NCBI GenBank assembly: GCA_947449875.1
Contig: CANFSY010000007.1
Span: 1-55,908, forward strand
Source: Paracoccaceae bacterium
GTDB taxonomy: Bacteria > Pseudomonadota > Alphaproteobacteria > Rhodobacterales > Rhodobacteraceae
Reading direction: 5' to 3'
Length of the DNA: 55,908 nucleotides
Each line of letters opens with the position of its first letter. Position 1 is the stretch's first letter. A model generated the notes under the pieces. The model saw only the letters and a program-made list of their open reading frames with translations, did not search any database and was not told where the DNA came from. Made by a program: the position numbers and the translations under genes. Shown piece by piece: positions 34,311-43,656 of the stretch.

Positions 34311-35026
34311 GCCAGATGCGCCTGAAGCGCGGCAAGGGCGGTATCCAGTCGGGCGGCATCGGTGCCGCGGATCACCAGATTGGTGCCAAAGGCCCCGTTG
34401 GTGTTGAAGGGGTAAGACCCCATCGACAGGTCGGGATAGAGCGCGGCGAAGGCGGAAAAGGCGGTGGCAATCTCACCCTCGCCGCGCAGCATCCGCAAGC
34501 TGCGCGACAAAAGCGGTTTGCCGTGGGCGATGCCTGACAGAACGCCTGCCAACATCGCCTCGAAGATGCGGGGCACGCCGGCCATGACATGGACATTGCC
34601 CAAGCTGAACCCGGGCGCTATCGAGACGGGGTTGTCGATCAACACCGCGCCGTCAGGAATGCGCGCCATGCGCTGGCGCGCCTCGTTAAAGGGCACGCCC
34701 TGCCGTTCGTAATGTGCGCCAAGCAGCGCCATGGCATCGGCGCGCTGCGTGATGGGCACGCCAAAGGCGGCGGCAATCGCCTCGGCGGTGATGTCGTCAT
34801 GCGTCGGCCCGATACCGCCCGAGGTGAACACATGGTCATAGGCCCCGCGCAGGGCATTCACGCCCGCCACAATGGCGGCGTGATCATCAGCGACAACCCG
34901 CGCCTCGGTCAGGGACAGGCCGTGGTCGGTCAGCGCCATGGCCAAATGGTGCATATTGCTGTCACGGGTGCGCCCCGAGAGGATTTCATCCCCGATCACC
35001 AGCATGGCGGCGGTTTGGTTGGGCAT
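34307..35026 (-). CDS. CinA-like molybdopterin-binding-domain protein (MoCF_biosynth)
   Basis: A 239-residue stand-alone N-terminal CinA/MogA-like domain. The sequence has AAMLVIGDEILSGRTRDSN and VFTSGGIGPTHDDITAEAIA, the hallmark motifs. The C-terminal PncC-type deamidase domain of full CinA is absent, as is common in alphaproteobacteria. It is annotated in relatives as competence/damage-inducible protein A. The biochemical role of this short form is unsettled (nucleotide pyrophosphatase activity is known for some CinA proteins). Confidence 0.88.
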   Translation of the reverse strand: MPNQTAAMLVIGDEILSGRTRDSNMHHLAMALTDHGLSLTEARVVADDHAAIVAGVNALRGAYDHVFTSGGIGPTHDDITAEAIAAAFGVPITQRADAMALLGAHYERQGVPFNEARQRMARIPDGAVLIDNPVSIAPGFSLGNVHVMAGVPRIFEAMLAGVLSGIAHGKPLLSRSLRMLRGEGEIATAFSAFAALYPDLSMGSYPFNTNGAFGTNLVIRGTDAARLDTALAALQAHLA

Positions 35027-35129
35027 TTGACACTCCTATCAGCTTTTGCACTGGTATAGGGGGCTTGCGCCCTCTGGCAAAGGGCGCGGGTTTCTTTTAT
35101 TTGTCGCCAAAAGCAAAAGGGTTTGCCAC

Positions 35130-35933
35130 GTGGACGATATCAGAGGCCGGGTCACCAAGGATGGCATTCGCATCTATGAGGATGCCGATTTTGCCGGCAT
35201 GCGCGAGGCGGGGCGGGTTGCAGCCGTGATCTTGGACGATATCGGGCCCTTGGTGCAACCCGGGGTCACAACGGCAGAGCTGGACGATTTCATCCGCACC
35301 GAAGTGACGCGCCACGGGGCTGTATCGGCCACGATTGGCTATAAGGGCTATCAGCACGCCTCGTGCATCTCGGTCAACCATGTGGTGTGCCACGGGATTC
35401 CGGGGGCGAAAACGCTGGTGGAAGGCGACATTTTGAACATTGACGTGACCGTCATTGTCGAAGGGTGGTTTGGCGACACCAGCCGGATGTACGGCGCAGG
35501 GCCGATCAACCGCAAAGCCGAACGCCTGATCGAAGTCACGCACGAAGGCCTGATGCGCGGGATCGAAGCGGTCAAGCCGGGCAATACCTTTGGCGATATC
35601 GGCCATGCCATCCAATCCTTGGTCGAGGCGAACCGCATGTCAGTGGTGCGCGACTTTTGTGGCCACGGCTTGGGGCGCGTGTTCCACGCCCCGCCGAACG
35701 TGCTGCATTACGGCCGCCCGGGGTCTGCCGCGGTGCTGGAAGAGGGGATGTTCTTTACCATCGAGCCGATGGTGAACCTTGGCCGCCCAGAGACAAAGGT
35801 ATTGGCCGATGAATGGACGGCTGTGACCCGCGACAAAAGCCTGTCGGCGCAGTACGAACACTCGGTCGGGGTGACGGCCACAGGATGCGAGATTTTTACC
35901 CTGTCGCCCAAAGGCAAGTTCTTCAAACCCTAA
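35130..35933 (+). CDS. map: Type I methionine aminopeptidase
   Basis: Removes the N-terminal Met from new proteins. Metal-binding residues are visible in LNIDVTVIVEGWFGDTSRMY (two Asp), FCGHGLGRVFHAPPNV (His), FTIEPMVNLG (Glu) and AQYEHSVGVTATG (Glu/His). The family-typical N-terminus (DGIRIYEDADFAGMREAGRV) is preceded only by GTG at 35130. The upstream frame to 35046 lacks homology, so GTG is chosen. Length is about 267 residues. It is followed by a dispersed repeat. Confidence 0.93.
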   Translation: MDDIRGRVTKDGIRIYEDADFAGMREAGRVAAVILDDIGPLVQPGVTTAELDDFIRTEVTRHGAVSATIGYKGYQHASCISVNHVVCHGIPGAKTLVEGDILNIDVTVIVEGWFGDTSRMYGAGPINRKAERLIEVTHEGLMRGIEAVKPGNTFGDIGHAIQSLVEANRMSVVRDFCGHGLGRVFHAPPNVLHYGRPGSAAVLEEGMFFTIEPMVNLGRPETKVLADEWTAVTRDKSLSAQYEHSVGVTATGCEIFTLSPKGKFFKP

Positions 35934-35939
35934 CGCCTG

Positions 35940-35988
35940 TGGCCCCGGGGCGCTGCCCCGGACCCCGGGATATTTTCGCAAGTATGAA
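35940..35988 (+). repeat. Rhodobacterales-type dispersed intergenic element, copy 2
   Basis: GGGGCGCTGCCCC is a short perfect inverted repeat. It is followed by GACCCCGGGATATTTTCGC and AAGTATGAA. It starts seven bases after the map stop codon, in the convergent gap with the MFS gene. It may act as a terminator for map, although the usual T-run is replaced by ATATTTT. Confidence 0.65.
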
Positions 35989-35996
35989 ACCCGCGT

Positions 35997-37202
35997 TTAC
36001 AGACCACCGCGTGAAGGGCGCGGGGTGCCCAAGCGCGGGTGCAATTTGCCTGCGATGAGGTAGGCGCCCCCCATCAGCACTCCGCTGGCTGTGAAGATCG
36101 CAGCCGTGGGGGCCACGGCCAGAACGGCCCAAGCCATGCCGGGGGTGACAACGGATGAGACATCGCGAAAGCTGGAATAGATGGCCGACATCTCGGTGCG
36201 TTCCGAGGGTTTGACCGACATCAGGAACGGCAAGCCACCGATCACATCCAGCGTGACCAGCATGGTCGAGGCGGCCATCAGCGCGAATACCGTCATCCAC
36301 GGCCAAGGGGCTACCAGCGACGCCAGCACGAACAAGCTGCCACAGACCGCAAAGGCGCGCCGGACGGACAGGCGCACCGACGAGCGGCGGGCGAATTTCA
36401 ACAGCACGGGGGCCAGAAACAGGATGGCGTTGGAAATCGACAGGGCGGTGCCGCCCACGTTCTTGCCCAACCCCTGCTCGATGCAGAAATAGGGCAGATA
36501 GACCACATAGACCCACCAGCCGGTCGAGCGGATCACCGCAAAGGCCCAGCCCGCGATCAGGCGCGGTTGGGCAAAGAATCGGCCCAGATAGGCCAAGGGA
36601 TTGACCGCCGGCCCGCGCGCCCGCGCGATGGCCTTGCCATTGCCCATCCGCAGCACCCAAAACAGAACCACCAGCGCCACCGCAAAGCTGCCCGCCATCA
36701 AAAACGGCGCAGGCCGCCACAGCGAATGCAGCCACACCCCCAGCATCGGCCCGACCGCCCAAGGGGTGGCCGCAAAGAACATCTGCAGGCTTTGGCTGCG
36801 CCCCAAATTCTCGCGGTCGACGTAATCCAGCACATAGGCGTTGAAGCACACAAAGGTCGTGGCCGTGGCCATGGCATTGGCCATCAGCGACAGGGTGACC
36901 GACAGCGGCGTGCCCACAAAGGCCAGCCCCATGCCGACGAAATACAAGCTGCAACCGCCCGTATACATCCACCGCCGTGGCACCAACTGTGTGGCCCAAG
37001 GCACCAGCAGCCCCCAGATCATCGAGATCAACCCGACGATGAAATAGGCCTTTGACGACCCGACCGTCGAGCCCATCGCATCATGCACAATCAACGGCAT
37101 GACCGAGATGAGCGAGCCGCGCACGCAAGACTCCAGCCCGGTGAGGGCGGCGAAATGCCAAAGGGCGGGGGTGCGTGGCACAGGGATGTGGTCGATCGGC
37201 AT
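35997..37202 (-). CDS. MFS transporter
   Basis: A 401-residue protein with about twelve hydrophobic helices in two halves. The inter-helix 2-3 region carries VPRRWMYTGGCSLYFVG, and the centre has a basic cytoplasmic loop (GNGKAIARARGPAVNP). Substrate cannot be told from the sequence. No regulator is adjacent. It lies close to recO, which is transcribed in the same direction, and convergent with map. Confidence 0.85.
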   Translation of the reverse strand: MPIDHIPVPRTPALWHFAALTGLESCVRGSLISVMPLIVHDAMGSTVGSSKAYFIVGLISMIWGLLVPWATQLVPRRWMYTGGCSLYFVGMGLAFVGTPLSVTLSLMANAMATATTFVCFNAYVLDYVDRENLGRSQSLQMFFAATPWAVGPMLGVWLHSLWRPAPFLMAGSFAVALVVLFWVLRMGNGKAIARARGPAVNPLAYLGRFFAQPRLIAGWAFAVIRSTGWWVYVVYLPYFCIEQGLGKNVGGTALSISNAILFLAPVLLKFARRSSVRLSVRRAFAVCGSLFVLASLVAPWPWMTVFALMAASTMLVTLDVIGGLPFLMSVKPSERTEMSAIYSSFRDVSSVVTPGMAWAVLAVAPTAAIFTASGVLMGGAYLIAGKLHPRLGTPRPSRGGL

Positions 37203-37257
37203 AGCGGTTGATCACATGGCAGGGCCGATGCGTCTGGCCTTGATGCGACCGCAGGGG

Positions 37258-37989
37258 TCAGTCTGCGTCGGTTTTGGCCTGCGAGAGGTGATCTAGCAGG
37301 CGGCCTCGGGCCTCGGGCAGGGGTGCGGCGGGGTTTGGGCGGGTCAGTGCGCGCGACAGGAAGTGGCCAGTGATGGCCAGACCCTCGGCCACTTCGGCGG
37401 GGGTTCCGTCGGCCAAGGTCAGCACGCGGGGAAGGGGCAAAAGGCGTGCCGCCCAGTCGCCCGCTGCGGCGCGGGCCACAGCCCGCCCTGTGCGCGGCGA
37501 GATATAGGCCAGATCCTGCGTCACCCCCGTCAGCGCGCAAGAGGTCAGATCAAGGCCGTAGCCCATATCTTCCAGCAGGCGCAGTTCCCAGTTCAGGTAG
37601 GGGGCCTGCCACGCGCCGCCCGCTTCCAAAAGGTCCAGCAGGGCCACGGTTTGGGTGTACAGGGCGAGGTGCGGGTCGCGTTCGGGCAGGGCGTGGTGCA
37701 GCAGGGCGCAGATGGCATTCAGAGCCGACAGCGCACCGCGATCCGCCATAAGCGCGGCGCGGGCGTGCAGCGGTTCGGCGCGAAAGCTGCCGATTTGATC
37801 CTCCAATCGGGCGTGCCAGTGCAGCGCCAACTGCCCGCCGGGTTGCAAGATGCCCGCCATGCGCCGGGATCCGCCGCCGCGCACCACGCCAAGGTGGCGG
37901 CCATGCGCCGCTGTAAACACCTCGATGATCGCGGAGCTTTCGCCGTGCGGGCGCACGGACAAAAGGGCCCCTTCGTCTTGCCATTCCAT
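37258..37989 (-). CDS. recO: DNA repair protein RecO
   Basis: RecO helps load RecA onto SSB-coated gaps. The start MEWQDEGALLSVRPHGESSA and VFTAAHGRHLGVVRGGGSRR form the N-terminal OB fold. The C-terminal part holds YLNWELRLLEDMGYGLDLTS, a conserved helix, and LTGVTQDLAYISPRTGRAV in place of the zinc motif of some bacteria. I start at 37989. The frame further upstream is unlikely to be coding. It belongs to the same neighbourhood as era and rnc, as in many alphaproteobacteria. Confidence 0.92.
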   Translation of the reverse strand: MEWQDEGALLSVRPHGESSAIIEVFTAAHGRHLGVVRGGGSRRMAGILQPGGQLALHWHARLEDQIGSFRAEPLHARAALMADRGALSALNAICALLHHALPERDPHLALYTQTVALLDLLEAGGAWQAPYLNWELRLLEDMGYGLDLTSCALTGVTQDLAYISPRTGRAVARAAAGDWAARLLPLPRVLTLADGTPAEVAEGLAITGHFLSRALTRPNPAAPLPEARGRLLDHLSQAKTDAD

Positions 37990-38066
37990 GGCGGCACTAT
38001 CGCGCGGGCTTGGGCGCGGGGCAAGACGGGGCTTGCGGTGTCTGTGCAATCTGGCAGGGTTAGGCG

Positions 38067-38630
38067 ATGATGTCACGGTTGGTTGCCCTGTTGATTGGAG
38101 CCTTGGCGCTGGCCGCTTTGCGCGGACAGTTTGACGGCTTGCCCTATGCGCCCGTGGCCGACAGGCTTTGGCTTATGGCGGGGTATTTTGCCGTTTTGAC
38201 CAATCTTGGCGTGGCAGGGATGATGTTTGCCGTGGCCAAGGGCTGGCGGATGACTGGCACGATAGCGGCGGCGATGCTGGTGGCGGTGGCCATCGTCGCA
38301 GCTTCATATCCCTTCCCGTTCTGGAGCATGTCAGGGCCAGACCCTGCGTCTTGGTGGGCGGACAAAGCCCTGCACCTTGGGGTACCCTTGCTCGTGGGCC
38401 TGTGGTGGCTGGCCTTTGCCGACAAAAGGTTCAACAGTGCCGCCCTGCCCACCCTGATCGCCTGGCCCGCTGGGTATTGTGTCTACGCGCTGGTGCGGGG
38501 ATACTTTGCGGGGCCTGAACACGCCGTAGCCCCGGGCGGGGATTTCTTGTGGATCGTGGAATTTGTCAGCGGTCTTCTCGGCTATCTACTGGCTTTTGTT
38601 GTCGCGGGCTTTCGCATCGGGTCAGCCTGA
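38067..38630 (+). CDS. Membrane protein, Pr6Pr/FAR-17a-like
   Basis: A 187-residue protein with six predicted membrane segments. Features such as DRLWLMAGYFAVLTNLGVAG, HLGVPLLVGLWWLAF and WPAGYCVYALVRGYFAG fit the 'Pr6Pr' family of six-helix proteins related to eukaryotic FAR-17a/AIG1. The function is unknown. It is the only plus-strand gene in this segment and overlaps the end of the DUF1491 gene by nine bases, tail to tail. Confidence 0.65.
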   Translation: MMSRLVALLIGALALAALRGQFDGLPYAPVADRLWLMAGYFAVLTNLGVAGMMFAVAKGWRMTGTIAAAMLVAVAIVAASYPFPFWSMSGPDPASWWADKALHLGVPLLVGLWWLAFADKRFNSAALPTLIAWPAGYCVYALVRGYFAGPEHAVAPGGDFLWIVEFVSGLLGYLLAFVVAGFRIGSA

Positions 38631-38957
38631 AAGCCCGTCTTGATCCAAAAGCGTGCGCCCCTGACGGTCTTCCAATTCAATCACCCAAAGGTCGCGGTCG
38701 CGGGCCTTTTGCCGCGCCAAAAGCGCGTCGACATCGGGTTCGGCCCCCTCGGTCAGGGGAACCCAGATGCGGGCGTTGGCGGACAGATCAAAGCTGCGCT
38801 GAAAGGCGCGGGCTTGGCCGTCAAGGGTTGCGACCTTGACCACAACCGCCCCCGCCGTGGCATCGCCCTTTTGGGTGACATAAGCCGCAATTTCGGCCAA
38901 GCGCAGGCGGGTCAGATAGGCCGATACCCAAAGGCCACTGGCAAGGCGCGGAGTCAC
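38622..38957 (-). CDS. DUF1491 family protein
   Basis: A roughly 111-residue protein beginning TPRLASGLWVSAYLTRLRLA after the initiator and containing KGDATAGAVVVKVATLDGQA and LWVIELEDRQGRTLLDQDG, the pattern of DUF1491, a small alphaproteobacterial family of unknown role. GTG at 38957 is the only start that fits the family N-terminus and lies eight bases after the era stop. It is the last gene of the lepB-rnc-era run. Confidence 0.85.
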   Translation of the reverse strand: MTPRLASGLWVSAYLTRLRLAEIAAYVTQKGDATAGAVVVKVATLDGQARAFQRSFDLSANARIWVPLTEGAEPDVDALLARQKARDRDLWVIELEDRQGRTLLDQDGLSG

Positions 38958-38964
38958 AGCGCGC

Positions 38965-39912
38965 CTATGTCGGCAGGTTGCCGTCTTTGAAATCAAGGCC
39001 CATTTCGCTGTAGCGTTCGGGTTCTTCCAGCCAGTTCGGGCGGACCTTGACCTCTAGGAACAAATGCACCGTGCGCTCCAGAAAGGCCGAGATTTCGGCG
39101 CGCGCGGCGGTGCCGATCGACTTGATCGTCTCGCCCTTGTTGCCCAGAACGATGCCTTTATGGCCGTCGCGGGCGACATAGATGATCTGGTTGATCTTGG
39201 CCGATCCATCGGGCTGATCCTCCCAGTTTTCGGTTTCGACCGTCAATTGGTAGGGCAGTTCCTCATGCAAACGCAGGGTCAGCTTTTCGCGGGTCATCTC
39301 AGCGGCGATCATGCGCATGGGCAGGTCGGCCAACTGGTCTTCGGGGTAAAACCAATGGCCCGTCGGCACGATGTCGGCCAGCCACGATTTCAACCGTTCC
39401 ACCCCGTGGCCGCGTTCGGCGCTGATCATGAAGGTGTTGGTGAAGGGGAAGGCGATGTTGGCCTCTTCGGCCAAGGACAGCAGGGCTTCGGCCTTGACCT
39501 TGTCGATCTTGTTGATCGCCAGCGCCACTTGCCCGCCCGAGGGGAAGCGGTCCCGCAGGCCTGCGATGATGGCCTTGGCCCCTTCGGTCAGGCCACGGTT
39601 GGCTTCGATCAGCAGCACGATCACATCGGCATCCGCAGCCCCGCCCCAAGCAGCGGCGACCATGGACCGGTCAAGCCTGCGGCGCGGGCGAAAGATGCCG
39701 GGCGTGTCGACAAAGACAATCTGGGATGCGCCGTGCATCGCAATGCCGCGAATGCGGGTGCGGGTGGTTTGCACTTTATGGGTGACGATCGACACCTTGG
39801 CCCCGACCATCTTGTTGATGAGGGTTGATTTTCCGGCATTGGGTTCGCCGATCAGGGCCACAAAGCCCGCACGGTGCGGGCCTTGGGTGCCCATGGTGTC
39901 GTCCTGCGTCAT
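38965..39912 (-). CDS. era: GTPase Era
   Basis: Era binds the 3' end of 16S rRNA and aids 30S assembly. The 315-residue protein has G1 GEPNAGKS at residues 22-29, G2 in [15 protein letters not shown]3 DTPG, G4 NKID and a C-terminal KH domain with [18 protein letters not shown]. It overlaps rnc by four bases (ATGA), so translation is coupled to RNase III, the conserved lepB-rnc-era order. Confidence 0.97.
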   Translation of the reverse strand: MTQDDTMGTQGPHRAGFVALIGEPNAGKSTLINKMVGAKVSIVTHKVQTTRTRIRGIAMHGASQIVFVDTPGIFRPRRRLDRSMVAAAWGGAADADVIVLLIEANRGLTEGAKAIIAGLRDRFPSGGQVALAINKIDKVKAEALLSLAEEANIAFPFTNTFMISAERGHGVERLKSWLADIVPTGHWFYPEDQLADLPMRMIAAEMTREKLTLRLHEELPYQLTVETENWEDQPDGSAKINQIIYVARDGHKGIVLGNKGETIKSIGTAARAEISAFLERTVHLFLEVKVRPNWLEEPERYSEMGLDFKDGNLPT

Positions 39913-40598
39913 GCCTGTCCCTTTGTGATCCGCGCCAAAAGCGTGCGCGCTGCCATTTGTTCGGCCTGCCGCTTTGATCCGGCGCGGGCGGTTTCGGTTG
40001 CGCCGTCGTCAAGCGTCACGCGGACGGTGAAGATAGGCTGGTGGTCGGGCCCTTCGCGGGCGTCTTCGATATAGGCAGGCGGGGCCATGCCGCGGGCTTG
40101 GGCCCATTCTTGCAGGCTGGTCTTGGCATCCCGCGCATCGGCATCGACGGCGCTGATACGGTCACCCCATAGGCGCAAGATCAGATCGCGCGCGGCATCA
40201 AAACCGCCATCGACATAGACAGCGGCAATCACAGCTTCCAGCGCATCGCCCAAAAGCGCCTCTTTGCGCCGCCCGCCGGAAATCATCTCGGACCGGCCCA
40301 GTTTCAGCACCTCGCCCAAGCCGTAAGCGCGGGCGACATCGGCACAGGTTTCCTTGCGCACAAGTGCGTTAAAGCGCGGGGCAAGCTGGCCTTCGGCGGC
40401 GGCGGTGTCAGCGGACAAAAGGGCTTCGGCCATCACAAGGCCCAAGATGCGGTCGCCCAAGAATTCCAGCCGCTGGTTGTCAGCCCGCGTGGGCGACGAC
40501 ATCGACGGATGCGTCAACGCCTGCACCAAAAGCGCAGGCGTGCGGAATGTATACCCGATGAGGGCCGTAAATGCCTGAATATCCGCAGAAAGCTTCAC
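39909..40598 (-). CDS. rnc: Ribonuclease III
   Basis: Cleaves double-stranded RNA in rRNA and mRNA processing. The signature [20 protein letters not shown] lies at residues 42-61 with catalytic acidic residues, and [20 protein letters not shown] holds the second set. A C-terminal dsRNA-binding domain follows ([20 protein letters not shown] to [13 protein letters not shown]). Length is 229 residues, as expected. It overlaps lepB and era by four bases on each side. Confidence 0.97.
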   Translation of the reverse strand: MKLSADIQAFTALIGYTFRTPALLVQALTHPSMSSPTRADNQRLEFLGDRILGLVMAEALLSADTAAAEGQLAPRFNALVRKETCADVARAYGLGEVLKLGRSEMISGGRRKEALLGDALEAVIAAVYVDGGFDAARDLILRLWGDRISAVDADARDAKTSLQEWAQARGMAPPAYIEDAREGPDHQPIFTVRVTLDDGATETARAGSKRQAEQMAARTLLARITKGQA

Positions 40599-41395
40599 TC
40601 AACCGCCTTAAAGAAGCGATCTGCGCGCCACGTCCAGAATTGAAACAACGACGAGCCCGCAGACGAGAACATGATCCGATCCGCGCGGCCCACCAGATAT
40701 TCGGCCGGCACCATGCCCACGCCGCCGACATTTTGGGCAAAGCGGCTGTCCATCGAATTGTCACGGTTGTCGCCCATGAAGAAGTAATTGCCTTCGGGCA
40801 CGGTGAAGACATCGGTGTTGTCGGCATAGCCGTTCATGTCGATGTTCAAGACATCATGCTTCACACCATTGGGCAGGGTCTCGATCGCGCGGATCTTCTC
40901 GCAGGTGCCGCCATTGCCCACCGGCGCGTTGGAGCAGCGCGGGGAGTTGCCCATCGAACCCTGCGCCTCGTAAATCTCGGTGAAGACACCGGCGTCAACT
41001 TGGGGAGCCTCGGTGCCGTTGATGTAAAGCATTCCGCTTTTGACTTGAATCTTGTCACCGGGCAGACCAATCAGGCGTTTGATGTAATCTTCGCCGTTCA
41101 CGGGGTGGCGAAACACCACCACATCCCCGCGCTGCGGGTCGCCGGACAAGAGCGGCACTTTGATGCGGCCCGGGATCGGGCAGGCGGCAAAGGGGCACGA
41201 ATAGCGCGAATAACCGTAGGCCATTTTGTTGACGAACAAAAAGTCGCCGATCAGAAGCGTGTCTTTCATCGATTCCGACGGGATCCAGAAGGGCTGGAAC
41301 AAGAGCGTGCGAAACAGGCCAGCGATCAGCAAGGCATAGACAACGGTCTTGATGGTTTCGACGATACCGCCGTCGGATTGCTGCTTTTTGGCCAT
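40595..41395 (-). CDS. lepB: Signal peptidase I
   Basis: Cleaves signal peptides at the periplasmic face of the inner membrane. A single N-terminal membrane helix ([20 protein letters not shown]) precedes the catalytic Ser42 in [11 protein letters not shown]. The general base is Lys106 in [14 protein letters not shown]. Box E ([11 protein letters not shown]) is present. At 266 residues it is normal for alphaproteobacteria. It heads the lepB-rnc-era-DUF1491 operon. acpS lies 54 bases upstream and is probably in the same transcript. Confidence 0.96.
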   Translation of the reverse strand: MAKKQQSDGGIVETIKTVVYALLIAGLFRTLLFQPFWIPSESMKDTLLIGDFLFVNKMAYGYSRYSCPFAACPIPGRIKVPLLSGDPQRGDVVVFRHPVNGEDYIKRLIGLPGDKIQVKSGMLYINGTEAPQVDAGVFTEIYEAQGSMGNSPRCSNAPVGNGGTCEKIRAIETLPNGVKHDVLNIDMNGYADNTDVFTVPEGNYFFMGDNRDNSMDSRFAQNVGGVGMVPAEYLVGRADRIMFSSAGSSLFQFWTWRADRFFKAVE

Positions 41396-41449
41396 GGCGT
41401 GCGCTTTCGTGAAAGGTTTGGCGCTAGATGCGCGTGAGCGCCCTAAGAG

Positions 41450-41899
41450 TCAAGAAGAAGGCGGGTTTTGATGGGTCACTTGCGCGCGAAGGGGTGGGGA
41501 AAGGGGCAAAGCCTCGATCACGACGAAGGCTTGGGCCCAAGGGTGATCATCGGTCAGGGTCACATGCACCACAGCGCGGTGGTCTGGCGGGGTCATTTCG
41601 GCCAGACGTTGGGCGGCCCATCCGCTGAGGTGCATGACGGGTTGGCCTGTCCACAGATTTGACACGGCCATGTCGCGCCACGCAATGCCCATGCGCAGAC
41701 CGGTGCCCAAGGCCTTCGAACACGCCTCTTTGGCGGCCCAGCGTTTGGCATAGGTGGCGGCTATGGTATGGGGGCGGCTGTCGGCCTTGGCTTGTTCTTG
41801 GGCGGTGAAAACACGGGTCAAGAAACGCGCGCCAAAGCGGGCAATGGTGCCTTCGATCCGCTCGATGTTGGCAAGATCGCTTCCGATGCCGAGGATCAT
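41450..41899 (-). CDS. acpS: Holo-[acyl-carrier-protein] synthase
   Basis: Transfers the phosphopantetheine arm from CoA to acyl carrier protein. The start [20 protein letters not shown] has the metal-binding Asp, [12 protein letters not shown] follows, and the second signature is [20 protein letters not shown] with the catalytic Glu. The C-terminus is a little longer than the family average (149 residues). A pair of palindromes separates it from pdxJ upstream. Confidence 0.94.
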   Translation of the reverse strand: MILGIGSDLANIERIEGTIARFGARFLTRVFTAQEQAKADSRPHTIAATYAKRWAAKEACSKALGTGLRMGIAWRDMAVSNLWTGQPVMHLSGWAAQRLAEMTPPDHRAVVHVTLTDDHPWAQAFVVIEALPLSPPLRAQVTHQNPPSS

Positions 41900-41978
41900 A
41901 TCAAAGCAGCCCCGCTTTTTGTGGATGCAGGCTGGATATATGCTGCGCGCCGATAAGTCGAGCAGGCCTGCGGGGCCG

Positions 41979-42066
41979 CGATTTTTCTGCGAAAAATCGG
42001 TCTCTGCTGCTGCACCGGGTTTGCGTCCATCGCAGCGGTTGGGCGCGATTTTTCGCCGAAAAATCG
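41979..42066. repeat. Twin palindromes between pdxJ and acpS
   Basis: CGATTTTTC-TGC-GAAAAATCG (41979-41999) and CGATTTTTC-GCC-GAAAAATCG (42046-42066) are identical 9-bp stems with different 3-base loops, 46 bases apart. Each could fold alone. Read on the minus strand they follow pdxJ. They lack a separate T-run, although the stem itself is T-rich, so terminator function is uncertain. Confidence 0.85.
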
Positions 42067-42082
42067 GGTTTGGGGCCGGATG

Positions 42083-42838
42083 TCAGGCTTGGCTGCGCGC
42101 CAGATCCATCCGGTGGCGCATTTCGGCCAAGGCGTCTTCCAGACCCAAAAAGATCGCCTCGCCAATCAGGAAGTGGCCGATGTTCAGCTCCATCACTTCG
42201 GGGATGGCGGCGATGGGGCCGACGTTGTCATAGGTCAGGCCGTGGCCCGCGTGCACCTCTAGCCCCAAAGCATGGGCGAGGGTTGCGCCTTTTTGCAGGG
42301 CATGCAGTTCAGCTTCGGCCTGCGCGAAGTGGCCTTCGGCGTGCAGGTCAGAGTAGTGGCCGGTGTGCAGTTCCACCACCGCCGCCCCGATGCGGGCCGA
42401 GGCTTCGATCTGGCGGGGATCGTGGCCGATGAACATCGACACCCGCGCGCCTGCGGCTTTGAGGGGTGCGATGAAATGCGCCAGACGGTTTTCATCGCCC
42501 GCCACATCAAGCCCGCCTTCTGTGGTGCGTTCGGTGCGCTTTTCGGGGACAAGGCAGACGGCATGGGGCTGGGTGGCCAGCGCAATCGCCTGCATCTCAT
42601 CGGTTGCCGCACACTCGAAATTGAGCGGAATGCCAAGGCCCGCTTTGAGCGCGGCGATGTCGCTGTCGAGGATGTGGCGCCGGTCTTCGCGCAGGTGGGC
42701 GGTGATACCGTCAGCGCCCGCCATCTCGGCCAAGAGTGCTGCGCGCAACGGGTCGGGCCAAGCACTGCCGCGCGCGTTGCGCACAGTGGCCACGTGGTCA
42801 ATGTTCACGCCAAGGCGCAATTTTCCAAGGTATGTCAT
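42083..42838 (-). CDS. pdxJ: Pyridoxine 5'-phosphate synthase PdxJ
   Basis: Condenses 1-deoxyxylulose 5-phosphate with 3-amino-2-oxopropyl phosphate to make pyridoxine phosphate. The start [20 protein letters not shown] carries the family motif, followed by [58 protein letters not shown] and [15 protein letters not shown] start at 42838 (about 251 residues). The open frame further upstream has no family character and runs into the Mu-like element. Confidence 0.96.
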   Translation of the reverse strand: MTYLGKLRLGVNIDHVATVRNARGSAWPDPLRAALLAEMAGADGITAHLREDRRHILDSDIAALKAGLGIPLNFECAATDEMQAIALATQPHAVCLVPEKRTERTTEGGLDVAGDENRLAHFIAPLKAAGARVSMFIGHDPRQIEASARIGAAVVELHTGHYSDLHAEGHFAQAEAELHALQKGATLAHALGLEVHAGHGLTYDNVGPIAAIPEVMELNIGHFLIGEAIFLGLEDALAEMRHRMDLARSQA

Positions 42839-42931
42839 GGCTCTCACCCCAGTTATATGGGCTCTTCTTAGACGGGTTCGGCGCGTCTTGGAAGAGCGGT
42901 TAAGGGTGCGCCCGCTGGGGGTTTTGACGCG

Positions 42932-43015
42932 TTTCAGAAGGTTTGATACGGGGTCGAAAAAATTGCAAGCATAATCAATGCTTTGCGAAAGGGCGATTTC
43001 ATTAGGTTTGATACG
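42932..43015 (+). repeat. Left-end putative transposase-binding sites (L1, L2)
   Basis: TTTCAGAAGGTTTGATACG (42932-42950) and TTTCATTAGGTTTGATACG (42997-43015) differ at two of 19 positions. A weaker third match may lie at 43026-43044. They appear inverted at the right end. This layout corresponds to the attL sites bound by MuA. Confidence 0.75.
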
Positions 43016-43140
43016 TTTTGGGCTGTTTAGGCGCATTTGACGGGTTTTCGCAGTCGGGTGTCAAAAATTATGTAATGAAATCAATGAGCGCTTTTGCTGA
43101 GACTGTAAAAATCGTGCGCGGTTTTGCGCACGACGCACGA

Positions 43141-43623
43141 CTATTTTGCCGCGTCAACGAACGCTTTAAGCTCTTCTAAAGTCCGCTCTGCGAAACCTTC
43201 GCAAACTTGAACGGCGGCGTCTTCGGGGTACAGATCGCGCTCCTCTGCCAAGTCATGGACTCGCATTGCAAACTCTTCGGCCAACGAAGGCAGTCGCTCC
43301 GCCCACCACTTTAGTCGGTCGCCCTCGCTTTCGAAGCCGTCCATTCGATCCAGTTTGTTGAACAGCCAAAGAACCGGAATGTATAACCACCAACCCGCTT
43401 CACCTACGGGCACGGTGATGCGAGCAAGTGGCGCTGACGGCAGGATGGTGTCTAAAGGTACATCTTCAAGTCGTGCAATCAGCGAGAAAACCTCGTGGTT
43501 GGGCAACCTTCGGCCCGCCTCATAGTTCGACCAAGTTGTCCGTTCGACACCGAGTGTCTCTGCGAACTCTGCAAGCGTCCTATCCCCGCGCACCTCGCGG
43601 AGTTTTGCTCCCATAGCCTTCAT
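43141..43623 (-). CDS. Mu-like prophage repressor (XRE-type HTH)
   Basis: The protein starts MKAMGAKLREVRG and has a classic XRE helix-turn-helix (TLAEFAETLGVERTTWSNYE, then AGRRLPNHEVFSLIARLEDV). The C-terminal 90 residues, with GWWLYIPVLWLFNKLD and an acidic helical tail, match nothing I know. It is transcribed leftwards and divergently from the Ner-like gene, the place and direction of the c repressor in Mu-like phages. I use ATG 43623. The frame to 43692 overlaps the opposing gene. Confidence 0.75.
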   Translation of the reverse strand: MKAMGAKLREVRGDRTLAEFAETLGVERTTWSNYEAGRRLPNHEVFSLIARLEDVPLDTILPSAPLARITVPVGEAGWWLYIPVLWLFNKLDRMDGFESEGDRLKWWAERLPSLAEEFAMRVHDLAEERDLYPEDAAVQVCEGFAERTLEELKAFVDAAK

Positions 43624-43656
43624 TGTTTCGCTAACGTGTAACACGAAGGGTGATAC

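Noticed and set aside
39064-39828. Long open frame antisense to era (254 codons, plus strand)
   Set aside because: It lies entirely over a well-conserved GTPase gene. High GC creates long antisense frames, and its translation has no family-like motifs. The same holds for long frames over hlyD, slt and accD.
42839-43036. N-terminal extension of PdxJ
   Set aside because: The extra 66 residues run through the left end sites of the Mu-like element and have no PdxJ character.
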